DNA of 64,000 nucleotides from an uncultured Flavobacteriales bacterium (GTDB taxonomy: Bacteria > Bacteroidota > Bacteroidia > Flavobacteriales_D > Crocinitomicaceae): assembly GCA_937973685.1 (NCBI GenBank), contig CALJKJ010000015.1:1-64000 (forward strand). The letters are read 5' to 3'. The notes under the pieces were generated by a model. The model was not told the origin of the DNA. It did not search any database and worked only from the letters and a program-made list of their open reading frames with translations. This document shows positions 56,141-64,000 of the stretch, in pieces. The number at the start of each line of letters is the position of its first letter. Positions within the stretch are counted from its first letter, which is position 1. Position numbers and translations under genes: made by a program.

Positions 56141-57580
56141 ATGTTTGAAGAATTTGCAGCGAACAAAGTAATTGAAGAAGATAAACAAGGAACTGCCACT
56201 GTCATTGAAGGTGGAACGGGTTCTAAAAAATTATATGTAGAAAGCTACGGATGTCAGATGAATTTCTCTGACAGTGAGGTTGTTGCATCTATCATGGCAA
56301 AAGAAGGTTATGTAACTACAAAAAACGTAGAAGAAGCGGATGTAGTATTAATCAACACGTGCTCTATCCGTGAAAATGCTGAAACCCGCGTTCGTGTTCG
56401 TTTGAACGATTTCAAAAAACAAAAGAAAGCACAACCAAATTTAGTTGTTGGTATTCTCGGTTGTATGGCGGAGCGTTTGAAACAATCGTTGTTGGAAGAA
56501 GAACAATTGGTTGATTTAGTTGCTGGTCCAGATGCATACCGTGACTTACCAAATTTAATTGAAGAAGTAGGAACAGGTCAAAAAGCGGTCAATGTTTTGT
56601 TGTCACGCGAAGAAACCTATGCGGACATTTCGCCCGTGCGATTGGATAAAGGTGGCGTTTCCGCTTTTGTTACGATCACACGTGGATGTGATAACATGTG
56701 TTCTTTTTGTGTTGTTCCATTCACCAGAGGTCGTGAGCGATCAAGAGATCCAAAAACAATTGTAGAAGAATGTAAAAACTTATTTGATAACGGATACCGC
56801 GAAGTCACTTTGTTGGGTCAAAATGTAGATAGTTTCCGTTGGAACATGTCTAGTAAAGGTGTTATCAAAGATGAAAGTCAACCAACTACAGACTTTGCAC
56901 AATTGATGGAAATGGTTGCACAAATTCATCCAGACTTACGCATTCGTTTTTCAACATCTCATCCAAAAGACATGACGGATGATGTGTTAAACGTAATGGC
57001 AAAATACGATAACATTTGTCCATACATCCATTTACCTGTTCAATCGGGTCATTCGTCTGTATTAGAACGCATGAATAGAGGATACTCGAGAGAATGGTAT
57101 TTGAACCGTATTGATGCAATTCGCCGCATTATTCCTAACTGTGCAATTTCGACAGACATTATATCTGGATTTTGTGGAGAAACGGACGAAGAACATGCCG
57201 CAACCATTTCATTAATGGAAACGGTGAAATACGACTACGCCTACATGTTCAAATATTCAGAACGTCCAAAAACACTTGCAGAACGTAAGTTTACAGATGA
57301 TGTTCCAGAAGCTGTTAAAGGTGAACGATTGAAACAAATCATTGATCTTCAGACAAAACATTCGAAAGAATGGAATGAAAAAGAAATTGGTAATATTCAT
57401 CATATTTTAATTGAGGGACCTTCCAAACGATCTGATGAACACCTTTGTGGACGGAATGGTCGGAATGCAATGGTCGTTTTCCCAAAAGGAGACCTTGTGA
57501 AAGGTACATATACTTGGGTAAAGATTACTGATTGTACTTCTGCAACATTAATTGGTGAAGTAGTTGCTGCTCCACATTAA
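56141..57580 (+). CDS. miaB: tRNA-2-methylthio-N6-dimethylallyladenosine synthase
   Basis: MiaB adds the methylthio group to i6A37 of tRNA. The N-terminal domain holds the second cluster ligands Cys38, Cys74 and Cys108 (ESYGCQMNFSDSE, INTCSIRE, LGCMAE). The radical SAM cluster is Cys183-x3-Cys187-x2-Cys190 in RGCDNMCSFC. A C-terminal TRAM domain follows (about 410-475). Length (479 aa) is normal. It is the first gene of a five-gene plus-strand operon and has a clear promoter. Confidence 0.96.
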   Translation: MFEEFAANKVIEEDKQGTATVIEGGTGSKKLYVESYGCQMNFSDSEVVASIMAKEGYVTTKNVEEADVVLINTCSIRENAETRVRVRLNDFKKQKKAQPNLVVGILGCMAERLKQSLLEEEQLVDLVAGPDAYRDLPNLIEEVGTGQKAVNVLLSREETYADISPVRLDKGGVSAFVTITRGCDNMCSFCVVPFTRGRERSRDPKTIVEECKNLFDNGYREVTLLGQNVDSFRWNMSSKGVIKDESQPTTDFAQLMEMVAQIHPDLRIRFSTSHPKDMTDDVLNVMAKYDNICPYIHLPVQSGHSSVLERMNRGYSREWYLNRIDAIRRIIPNCAISTDIISGFCGETDEEHAATISLMETVKYDYAYMFKYSERPKTLAERKFTDDVPEAVKGERLKQIIDLQTKHSKEWNEKEIGNIHHILIEGPSKRSDEHLCGRNGRNAMVVFPKGDLVKGTYTWVKITDCTSATLIGEVVAAPH

Positions 57581-57592
57581 TATTTGAGAAGG

Positions 57593-58837
57593 ATGAATGT
57601 TCAACAAATAAAACAGCGCTTTGAAATTATCGGTAATGCTCCTGGATTAAACAGAGCATTAGAGGTAGCAATGCAGGTTGCTCCTACTGACATATCAGTG
57701 TTGGTTACTGGAGAAAGTGGAACAGGAAAAGAAATAATCCCCCAAGTAATTCATCAATTAAGCGCACGCAAACACGCAGAATATATTGCTGTTAACTGTG
57801 GCGCGATTCCTGAAGGAACAATCGACTCCGAATTATTTGGACATGAAAAAGGATCGTTCACCGGAGCAACAGGAAGCCGTCAAGGGTATTTTGAAGTTGC
57901 CAATGGAGGAACCATTTTTTTAGATGAAGTTGCCGAACTTCCCATGCAAACACAAGTTCGCTTATTACGTGTATTGGAGACAGGTGAATTTATTCGTGTT
58001 GGTTCGTCGAAAGTAATAAAAACAAATGTACGTGTTGTGGCTGCAACGAATGAAAACATGCATCGTGCCATTCAATCTGGTAAATTCAGAGAAGATTTGT
58101 TATATCGTTTGAGCACTGTTCCAATTTCATTACCTCCATTGCGTCAGCGCGAAGAAGATATTCATTTGTTATTCCGAAAGTTTGCTGCAGATTTTGCAGA
58201 TAAATACCGCATGCCCGCAATTCGTTTACAACCTGATGCGATTTCCGTTTTAACAGCATATAATTGGCCTGGAAATATTCGTCAATTAAAAAATCTTGTT
58301 GAACAATTATCAGTTATTGAACAAAACAGGGAATTGAATGCTGCGCAACTATTACCTTACATACCCGCGGCTCCCGAACAATTCCCATCGGTAGTTGGCG
58401 CGCAAGAATCACGGATTGATGAACGTGAAATCATGTACAAATTTTTATTTGACATGAAAAGTGATTTGAACGATTTGAAAAAACTCGTTGTTGAATTGCT
58501 AAACCAACAAGGTGAATTTAATTTGTCAAACGACCAAATGGCTACTGTGAATCGTATTTACAGTGATATCAATGTTGGCGAACAGCGCATACTCCCTCCG
58601 GCAATCAATAAACCTGTTGAACAAGTTGTCAATTTTCCAACACCAGATAACGAGACGGAAGAATTTGAAATCCACGAAGAAGTGCAAGAATCGCTATCTT
58701 TGGAAAGTCGTGAAAAAGAATTGATTCAAAAAGCGTTGGACAAACACCGTGGGCGAAGAAAATATGCTGCCGAAGAATTAGGGATTTCAGAGCGCACATT
58801 GTACCGAAAAATTAAAGAATACGCGATTCCAGGATGA
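57593..58837 (+). CDS. Sigma-54-dependent transcriptional activator without a receiver domain, 414 aa
   Basis: I chose ATG 57593 over a TTG three codons upstream. The AAA+ domain starts almost at the N-terminus: Walker A GESGTGKE at 40-47, the sigma-54 contact loop GSFTGA at 87-92 (usual form GAFTGA) and Walker B TIFLDEV at 107-113. A variable linker spans about 265-360. A Fis-type helix-turn-helix closes the protein (KYAAEELGISERTLYRKIKEY, split here by position about 390-410). Lacking a receiver, it may be constitutively active or controlled by a partner. Its stop overlaps the lptE start (ATGA). Confidence 0.92.
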   Translation: MNVQQIKQRFEIIGNAPGLNRALEVAMQVAPTDISVLVTGESGTGKEIIPQVIHQLSARKHAEYIAVNCGAIPEGTIDSELFGHEKGSFTGATGSRQGYFEVANGGTIFLDEVAELPMQTQVRLLRVLETGEFIRVGSSKVIKTNVRVVAATNENMHRAIQSGKFREDLLYRLSTVPISLPPLRQREEDIHLLFRKFAADFADKYRMPAIRLQPDAISVLTAYNWPGNIRQLKNLVEQLSVIEQNRELNAAQLLPYIPAAPEQFPSVVGAQESRIDEREIMYKFLFDMKSDLNDLKKLVVELLNQQGEFNLSNDQMATVNRIYSDINVGEQRILPPAINKPVEQVVNFPTPDNETEEFEIHEEVQESLSLESREKELIQKALDKHRGRRKYAAEELGISERTLYRKIKEYAIPG

Positions 58838-59346
58838 AAAAGTTGATTGCATTATTTTTTATGCTGCCTTTGCTAACTGCATGTTGGCCAACTGCTTTTT
58901 TATCTGTGCGTGACACCTCAATGCCAGAAGAATGGCGTGTGTTTTACATAGAACCACTTGAAATTACAACTGCAACAGCACCTTCCTCCTATCAAGCAAA
59001 TTTATCGGAGGCATTGCGTACGAGTATTCAGAACAACACTCGGTTAAAGTTGGGTAGTAATTCCAATCAATCCGACTTAAAAATAGCTGGGGTAATTACC
59101 AACTACGCAACTAGTCCAATTGCTGTACAGCAAAACGACAATGCTGCAAAAAACAGGTTAACAATTTCGATAAATTTTACTATTCTTACACCAACAAAAG
59201 GATTAGAAGAAATAAAGTTCACCAGTTCACGATTTGCAGATTATGATTCAAATGAGCAATTAGTATCGGTAGAAAATCGACTGATTGAAGAGATAAATCA
59301 ACAAATTGGACAAGATTTAATAAACAAGTTACTTTCAAATTGGTAA
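58834..59346 (+). CDS. lptE: LPS assembly lipoprotein LptE
   Basis: A lipoprotein signal ends in LLTAC, Cys17. The mature part (about 150 aa) is one alpha/beta domain with the pattern SEALRTSIQNNTRLKL near residue 50-66, typical of LptE that plugs the LptD barrel. Bacteroidota LptE is short and diverged, so the call also rests on position: it commonly follows a sigma-54 activator and miaB and precedes secG. It overlaps the activator gene by 4 bases. Confidence 0.85.
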   Translation: MKKLIALFFMLPLLTACWPTAFLSVRDTSMPEEWRVFYIEPLEITTATAPSSYQANLSEALRTSIQNNTRLKLGSNSNQSDLKIAGVITNYATSPIAVQQNDNAAKNRLTISINFTILTPTKGLEEIKFTSSRFADYDSNEQLVSVENRLIEEINQQIGQDLINKLLSNW

Positions 59347-59347
59347 A

Positions 59348-60328
59348 ATGAATTTAGATCAAATTACAGCATATATTGAAGATCCGAGTTTATTGGACGC
59401 TACGACTTTGCCTGTTTTGAAAGAATTGGCTGATAAACATCCCTTTTCTTCGATTTATTCGTTGTTGTATTTGAACGCAGTAGCTCGATTCAATTCAATT
59501 TCGTTGGATGCTGCGTTGAATGACCATGCATACCAATTAAATGATCGTAAAAAGCTGTATCAATTTATTCGTACTGATTTTGAAGCAATAGCCGATATTA
59601 TTTCAACAGACAAGACAGACAAGGTCACTGAACATGTTTCTGCATCAACGACAATTGATATTACGGATCAATCAATAGAACTAATTCCTGAGCTAAAAGC
59701 TACTACAGTTGAAATTGAATCAATTGATGAGTCAGTAGCTGAATCAGTTCCTGAAATTTCTGAAAATAATTCTGAAGTAACAATAATTACTTCCGATGAA
59801 TCTGAAATAATTGAAGAACAAATACCAACTGAAGAAAGCACCTTTGAACGAGAAACAAGTGCTCATTCATTAGAACAAGCGTATGTATTATCCGATAACG
59901 AATTCGAAGAAATAACGAAAGTTGAAGAAAAAAGTGAAGTTGTTGAAAAAATAAATATTTCAGAAAAAAGATCGTTTACGGCATGGTTAACTATTCAAAA
60001 ATCAGAAAATACAACACCTGAAATTGCACAAGAATTAGTTGAAGAAAAGCAAAAACCAGCAAAAAAAGACATCATCGATCGCTTTATAGCTCAACAACCA
60101 TCAATATCTCGCACAAAACAAGAATTCTTTTCACCATCACGAAAAGCAAAAGAAAGTTTGAGTGAAGATGCTTTGCCAGTGAGTGAAACTTTAGCTAAAA
60201 TTTATGCTGCTCAAGGTAATTTTCCAAAAGCAATTCACGTTTATCATCAATTAAGTTTGAATTTTCCAGAAAAAAAGAGTTTATTTGCAGTCCAAATTGA
60301 AGAATTAAAGAAAAAAATAACTTTATAG
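59348..60328 (+). CDS. Acidic protein of unknown function, 326 aa
   Basis: I do not recognise a named family. Residues 1-80 are helical with TPR-like character (PVLKELADKHPFSSIYSLLYL). Residues about 95-215 are a low-complexity acidic stretch rich in Glu, Ser, Thr and Ile, probably disordered. Residues about 280-326 again look like a TPR (ETLAKIYAAQGNFPKAIHVY). There is no signal peptide. It starts one base after lptE ends and stops two bases before secG starts, which ties it to envelope biogenesis by position only. I infer a cytosolic adaptor. Confidence 0.65.
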   Translation: MNLDQITAYIEDPSLLDATTLPVLKELADKHPFSSIYSLLYLNAVARFNSISLDAALNDHAYQLNDRKKLYQFIRTDFEAIADIISTDKTDKVTEHVSASTTIDITDQSIELIPELKATTVEIESIDESVAESVPEISENNSEVTIITSDESEIIEEQIPTEESTFERETSAHSLEQAYVLSDNEFEEITKVEEKSEVVEKINISEKRSFTAWLTIQKSENTTPEIAQELVEEKQKPAKKDIIDRFIAQQPSISRTKQEFFSPSRKAKESLSEDALPVSETLAKIYAAQGNFPKAIHVYHQLSLNFPEKKSLFAVQIEELKKKITL

Positions 60329-60330
60329 CA

Positions 60331-60633
60331 ATGTTAACAATCGTTTCAATCCTTATTATTTTAGCAAGTATCTTACTTGTAACTGTCGTTTTTATTCAAA
60401 ATCCAAAAGGTGGAGGTTTATCTTCTGACTTTGGTGGGCAACAATTAGGTGGTGTTCAAAAAACGAATGATTTTGTAGAAAAAGCTACTTGGACATTAGC
60501 AGCAGTTATTATGGTAGGTGCAATTGCAGTATCTTCTATGATGAAGCCAGCTGTAGTAAAAGACAATTCAACGAAAGCAACAGAACAACCTGGTAAAGGT
60601 GCGCCACAAGCACCTGCAGCACCCGGTAAATAA
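60331..60633 (+). CDS. secG: Protein translocase subunit SecG
   Basis: SecG assists SecYE in export. Two membrane spans (about residues 2-22 and 52-71) flank a Gly-rich loop with IQNPKGGGLSSDFGG, the family hallmark. The Ala/Pro-rich C-terminal tail is cytosolic or periplasmic and not conserved. Length (100 aa) is normal. It is the last gene of the miaB operon and is followed by a strong terminator. Confidence 0.93.
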   Translation: MLTIVSILIILASILLVTVVFIQNPKGGGLSSDFGGQQLGGVQKTNDFVEKATWTLAAVIMVGAIAVSSMMKPAVVKDNSTKATEQPGKGAPQAPAAPGK

Positions 60634-60652
60634 TTCATAGTTCAACACATTG

Positions 60653-60689
60653 AAATGTCAGTATGTCAGCACATACTGACATTTTTTTT
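60653..60689 (+). terminator. Strong terminator after secG
   Basis: A perfect 14-base stem (60653-60666 with 60671-60684) with a 4-base CAGC loop is followed by a run of T. It separates the miaB-secG operon from groES-groL. Confidence 0.93.
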
Positions 60690-60775
60690 GCATGTTACTG
60701 AAAAATTGTCGGAATTAGTGTTTGGCACAATCTTGGTCAATATCGGTTATCAAATTAACACAAATACATTTTTAT

Positions 60776-61054
60776 ATGTCTACAACATTTAAGCCTTTAG
60801 CAGATAGAGTTCTCATTGAACCTGCTGCTGCAGAACAAGTAACAGCTAGTGGAATTATTATTCCAGACACAGCAAAGGAAAAACCATTGCGCGGTAAAGT
60901 GATAGCAGTTGGCAATGGTAAAACAGACGAACCAATGAATGTGAACGTAGGTGATTTGGTCATCTTCGGACAATATTCTGGTACAGAAATTAAAATAGAT
61001 GGCGCTAATTATTTGATTATGCGTGAATCTGATATTTATGGTATTATCGGTTAA
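60776..61054 (+). CDS. groES: Co-chaperonin GroES
   Basis: GroES caps the GroEL chamber. I chose ATG 60776, which gives the family N-terminus FKPLADRVLIEP, over an in-frame codon 54 bases upstream. The mobile loop region (about residues 17-32) and the roof motif GNGKTDEPMNVNVGDLVIFG are present. Length (92 aa) is normal. groL starts 17 bases downstream. No CIRCE element (TTAGCACTC-N9-GAGTGCTAA) is upstream, so HrcA control is not supported. Confidence 0.97.
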   Translation: MSTTFKPLADRVLIEPAAAEQVTASGIIIPDTAKEKPLRGKVIAVGNGKTDEPMNVNVGDLVIFGQYSGTEIKIDGANYLIMRESDIYGIIG

Positions 61055-61071
61055 TTAAAAAACGAGAAAAC

Positions 61072-62706
61072 ATGGCAAAAGAAATTTATTTCAACGTCGA
61101 AGCACGTGAAAAATTAAAAAAAGGTGTTGATGCGTTAGCTAATGCAGTAAAAGTAACATTGGGTCCAAAAGGACGAAATGTTGTTATTGGTAAAAAATTT
61201 GGCGCACCGCATGTTACCAAAGATGGTGTAACTGTTGCAAAAGAAATTGAGTTAAAAGATCCAATTGAAAACATGGGTGCTCAAATGGTCAAAGAAGTTG
61301 CGTCAAAAACTGCTGATATTGCAGGTGATGGAACAACGACAGCGACAGTTTTAGCGCAAGCAATTATTACTGCAGGATTGAAAAATGTTGCTGCAGGTGC
61401 TAATCCAATGGATTTAAAAAGAGGAATTGACAAAGCTGTTCTTTCTGTCGTGAGTGATTTGAAAGCGATTTCGAAAGAAGTTGGTTCGGACAACGATAAA
61501 ATCAAACAAATTGCTACCATTTCTGCTAACAATGATGAGGCAATTGGCTCATTGATTGCTCAAGCTATGAAAGTAGTTGGGAACGATGGTGTCATTACCG
61601 TTGAAGAAGCAAAAGGTACTGAAACTGATGTAAAAACAGTTGAAGGTATGCAATTTGATCGTGGTTATTTATCACCCTATTTTGTTACCAATACAGAAAA
61701 AATGATTGCTGAAATGGAACATCCATTGATTCTTATTTACGATAAGAAAATCAGCAACATGAAAGAATTACTTCCTGTCTTAGAACCAGTTGTACAAAAC
61801 GGGAAATCGTTGTTGATTATTGCTGAGGATGTAGATGGTGAAGCATTAGCAACATTGGTTGTCAATCGTTTGCGTGGATCGTTGAAAATTGCTGCTGTTA
61901 AAGCGCCAGGATTTGGAGATCGTAGAAAAGCTATGTTAGAAGATTTAGCGATTTTAACAGGTGGTCAAGTTATTTCGGAAGAAAGAGGCTACACGTTAGA
62001 GAACGCAACCTTAGACATGCTTGGAACAGCTGAAAAAGTTGAAATCGACAAAGACAATACAACAATTATCAACGGTGCTGGAGCAAAAGAAAATATTCAA
62101 GCTCGTATCGGACAAATCAAGGCTCAGATGGAAGCTACTTCTTCTGACTATGACCGTGAGAAATTACAAGAACGTTTGGCTAAATTAGCTGGTGGGGTTG
62201 CAGTTTTGTATATCGGTGCTCCGACAGAAGTTGAAATGAAAGAGAAAAAAGACCGCGTTGATGATGCGTTAGCAGCTACACGTGCAGCAGTTGAAGAAGG
62301 AATTGTTCCTGGTGGAGGTGTTGCATTTATTCGTGCAATTGACAAGTTAGCTTCGTTAAAAGGAGTAAATGAGGACGAAACAACAGGAATCGCAATTGTG
62401 ATGCGTGCTATCGAAGAACCATTACGTCAAATCATCGCTAATGCAGGTGGAGAAGGCGCAGTCATTGTTCAGAAAGTACGTGAAGGAAAAGATGATTTCG
62501 GATACAATGCACGTACAGAGCAATTCCAAAATTTATACGAAGCAGGTGTTATTGATCCAACAAAAGTAACACGTATTGCTATCGAAAATGCAGCGTCAAT
62601 TGCAGCCATGTTATTGACAACAGAATGTGTCATTGCTGACGAACCTGAGGAAAACATGCCTGCAATGGGTGGTGGAATGCCAGGTGGAATGCCAGGAATG
62701 ATGTAA
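61072..62706 (+). CDS. groL: Chaperonin GroEL
   Basis: GroEL folds client proteins in its double-ring chamber. VTLGPKGRNV (about 28-37), the ATP-binding GDGTTTATVLAQ (about 85-96) and AAVEEGIVPGGGVA (about 402-415) are diagnostic. The C-terminal tail is Gly/Met-rich, ending GGMPGGMPGMM. Length (544 aa) is normal. It is co-transcribed with groES. Confidence 0.98.
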   Translation: MAKEIYFNVEAREKLKKGVDALANAVKVTLGPKGRNVVIGKKFGAPHVTKDGVTVAKEIELKDPIENMGAQMVKEVASKTADIAGDGTTTATVLAQAIITAGLKNVAAGANPMDLKRGIDKAVLSVVSDLKAISKEVGSDNDKIKQIATISANNDEAIGSLIAQAMKVVGNDGVITVEEAKGTETDVKTVEGMQFDRGYLSPYFVTNTEKMIAEMEHPLILIYDKKISNMKELLPVLEPVVQNGKSLLIIAEDVDGEALATLVVNRLRGSLKIAAVKAPGFGDRRKAMLEDLAILTGGQVISEERGYTLENATLDMLGTAEKVEIDKDNTTIINGAGAKENIQARIGQIKAQMEATSSDYDREKLQERLAKLAGGVAVLYIGAPTEVEMKEKKDRVDDALAATRAAVEEGIVPGGGVAFIRAIDKLASLKGVNEDETTGIAIVMRAIEEPLRQIIANAGGEGAVIVQKVREGKDDFGYNARTEQFQNLYEAGVIDPTKVTRIAIENAASIAAMLLTTECVIADEPEENMPAMGGGMPGGMPGMM

Positions 62707-62720
62707 CAGTGGATTTATAG

Positions 62721-62801
62721 TTCTCTTGTTTTAGGACAAGAGAGCTTTCTCGGTCCTACTTCCCGATTTACTCGGATAGTCAGGAACGGCACTATATAAA
62801 T
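62721..62801 (+). other. Structured 3' untranslated region of groL
   Basis: Two hairpins lie before the terminator. The first pairs TCTCTTGT (62722-62729) with ACAAGAGA (62736-62743). The second spans 62754-62785 with 4, 3 and 4 base pairs around a bulge and a 2x2 internal loop. Neither ends in a T-run. This could be a 3'-derived small RNA or mRNA-stability element. Confidence 0.4.
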
Positions 62802-62833
62802 GAGGCTCTTTATTTCGATAAAGGGCCTTTTTT
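62802..62833 (+). terminator. Terminator of groES-groL
   Basis: AGGCTCTTTAT (62803-62813) pairs with ATAAAGGGCCT (62818-62828) around a stable TTCG tetraloop, with one G-U pair, followed by T residues to 62833. Confidence 0.88.
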
Positions 62834-62877
62834 ATGAGAAAATAAAAACAAAATTGTAACTTCGTAAAAAAAATAAA

Positions 62878-63201
62878 ATGGCAGACATTACAGTAACTAT
62901 CATTGATCGTGAAGGAATTTCGCATGAGTTAATTGCACCTACAGATATGAATCTGAATATCATGGAGCTTTGTAAATCGTATGAATTACCTGTGAAAGGT
63001 GAATGTGGTGGAATGGCAATGTGTGCTACATGTCAATGTTATTTGGAATCAGCAACAGATTTACACGAACAGAGTGATGCCGAATTAGACATGTTGGATC
63101 AAGCGTTTTTTGTGAAACCAAATTCACGATTGGGCTGTCAAATTCCGATTACAGAAGAAATTGACGGTATCGTTTTGCGTTTAGCTCCAGAGGTGGATTA
63201 A
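62878..63201 (+). CDS. 2Fe-2S ferredoxin, adrenodoxin-like
   Basis: The cluster ligands are Cys43, Cys49, Cys52 and Cys87, in the pattern CGGMAMCATC and LGCQI, typical of vertebrate-type and bacterial Isc-type ferredoxins. Length (107 aa) is normal. It carries electrons, probably for iron-sulfur assembly or an oxygenase, but no partner gene is nearby. Its stop overlaps the stop of the convergent barrel gene by 4 bases. Confidence 0.92.
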   Translation: MADITVTIIDREGISHELIAPTDMNLNIMELCKSYELPVKGECGGMAMCATCQCYLESATDLHEQSDAELDMLDQAFFVKPNSRLGCQIPITEEIDGIVLRLAPEVD

Positions 63202-64000
63202 AAACAGTAAATCAATCCAATACCTGCATTAAAAAACCCCCATTGTCTTCGCTGATTGATGCGCGACCAGATTTCTCGACCCGACATCCAAGCTGCTGTC
63301 TCTTCCATTTTTTGAAAGTTGTTTTTGTTAAATAAGTAATGTAATTGATAGCGAAAACCAAGAGAGAAAAGTAAACTTTTTGTGAGCGGATAATTCATTT
63401 TTAATCCATACATCATAACCAATCCTTTTAATTCTTCTGCGCGTACATCAATAAAATTTGCTTGCACATCTGCAGTTGAATAATTGGAAGTAGTGGTATC
63501 GAAATCAATTGCAGGATGCGTATTGGTAATTCTTGTAATACTGTAACCTAGTCCGAATTCAGTTGAAAACCCCACTGGCAATCTACTTTGATCTGAGGAT
63601 ATTACCATCTTAGGCATAATGACCAATTCATTTAAAGGAATATACGCTACTTTTGCTGTGATATTTTCTGTCACTAATTGATTCGATCCTGTCAACACGT
63701 ATTGACGATTGATTTCATTATTTTTTAGTGGATTAAATTGGAAATTTCTTGTTAAAAATTCTAACCCATAACCTTTGTTTTCATTTTTTAATGCAGTTAA
63801 TGAAATACTAAATGAATAATCAGGGATATTATAAGATGATTGTAAATTATTACTTTTAAGCACGTATCCTTTACTTTCCCCAAAAACATTTTGGAAAACA
63901 GGAAGTTGACCAATGAATTTATATTCAAATACCATTTTCTTGCCATAGAAACCTGATTCTTGAGCACAGACTACAACAGTGATGAGTATGAAAAAACCGA
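63198..64000 (-). CDS. Outer-membrane barrel protein, 5' end outside the window
   Basis: The frame runs through the window edge. Just inside the edge it encodes GFFILITVVVCAQESGFYG, the end of a signal peptide, so only a few residues are missing and the internal Met at 63935 is not the start. The 265 visible residues alternate beta strands and turns and end GIGLIYCF, an outer-membrane barrel-like C-terminus. I see no family signature. Confidence 0.65.
   Translation of the reverse strand, partial: GFFILITVVVCAQESGFYGKKMVFEYKFIGQLPVFQNVFGESKGYVLKSNNLQSSYNIPDYSFSISLTALKNENKGYGLEFLTRNFQFNPLKNNEINRQYVLTGSNQLVTENITAKVAYIPLNELVIMPKMVISSDQSRLPVGFSTEFGLGYSITRITNTHPAIDFDTTTSNYSTADVQANFIDVRAEELKGLVMMYGLKMNYPLTKSLLFSLGFRYQLHYLFNKNNFQKMEETAAWMSGREIWSRINQRRQWGFFNAGIGLIYCF

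Noticed and set aside
60690..60775. CIRCE operator before groES
   Set aside because: I looked for TTAGCACTC-N9-GAGTGCTAA or close variants and found none.
1..64000. CRISPR arrays, insertion sequences, prophage or defence systems
   Set aside because: I saw no regularly spaced repeats, transposase, integrase or recognisable defence gene, and base composition looks even.

Overview
The window looks like a chromosomal segment of a Bacteroidota bacterium, most likely order Flavobacteriales. The reasons are a complete type IX secretion/gliding core (gldK, gldL, gldM, gldN plus a PorP/SprF-like gene and gldA), proteins with C-terminal T9SS sorting domains, a TonB-dependent receptor with a carboxypeptidase-regulatory N-terminus, AT-rich sequence with few Shine-Dalgarno sites, and many promoters with the Bacteroidota -7 element TAnnTTTG. 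A Fluviicola/Crocinitomicaceae-like host is my guess only. I found no tRNA, rRNA, CRISPR array, insertion sequence, prophage or integrase.

Layout. 1-5668 (minus): a compact operon of a clan-A-like glycoside hydrolase, two outer-membrane beta-barrels and a surface lipoprotein cut by the window edge. 5804-15372: a secreted unknown, purB, a small HhH-like protein, an EI24 membrane protein, a TPR/PD40 protein, and a minus-strand operon RprY-like regulator-tsaB-DAHP synthase/chorismate mutase-aroA. 15600-20127: a PhoB-like regulator, a phosphate-type porin, a PhoU-like protein and a PiT transporter. 20214-29210: nucleotide clean-up enzymes, a T9SS-exported delta-60 repeat protein, dtd, a winged-helix regulator, rsgA, gldA, a VUT-family transporter, tyrS and truA. 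29382-37122: a second PhoB-like regulator, a TonB-dependent receptor, an 849-residue T9SS-exported protein and a PhoR-like kinase. 37099-45725: a glycosyltransferase, kup, trmB, clpX, clpP, a DUF2797 protein and an ABC-F ATPase. 45799-55906 (minus): gldN, gldM, gldL, gldK, porP-like, an arginase-fold protein with a damaged metal site, topA. 56141-62706 (plus): miaB, a sigma-54 activator, lptE, an acidic unknown, secG, groES, groL. The window ends with a ferredoxin and a truncated outer-membrane protein.

How the genes may work together. The most interesting signal is regulatory. Heptamers close to (G/C)TTAAC(A/T), repeated at an 11-base pitch as in Pho boxes, lie between the porin and PhoU/PiT genes, before the second PhoB-like regulator, before the TonB receptor, and before the 849-residue secreted protein, where four copies lie in register. 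I infer a Pho regulon that joins phosphate import to a TonB receptor plus a secreted protein of unknown function, possibly an uncharacterised phosphorus-scavenging system. A second item is the arginase-fold protein beside the T9SS genes, which has lost most canonical manganese ligands. Most of the rest is ordinary housekeeping.
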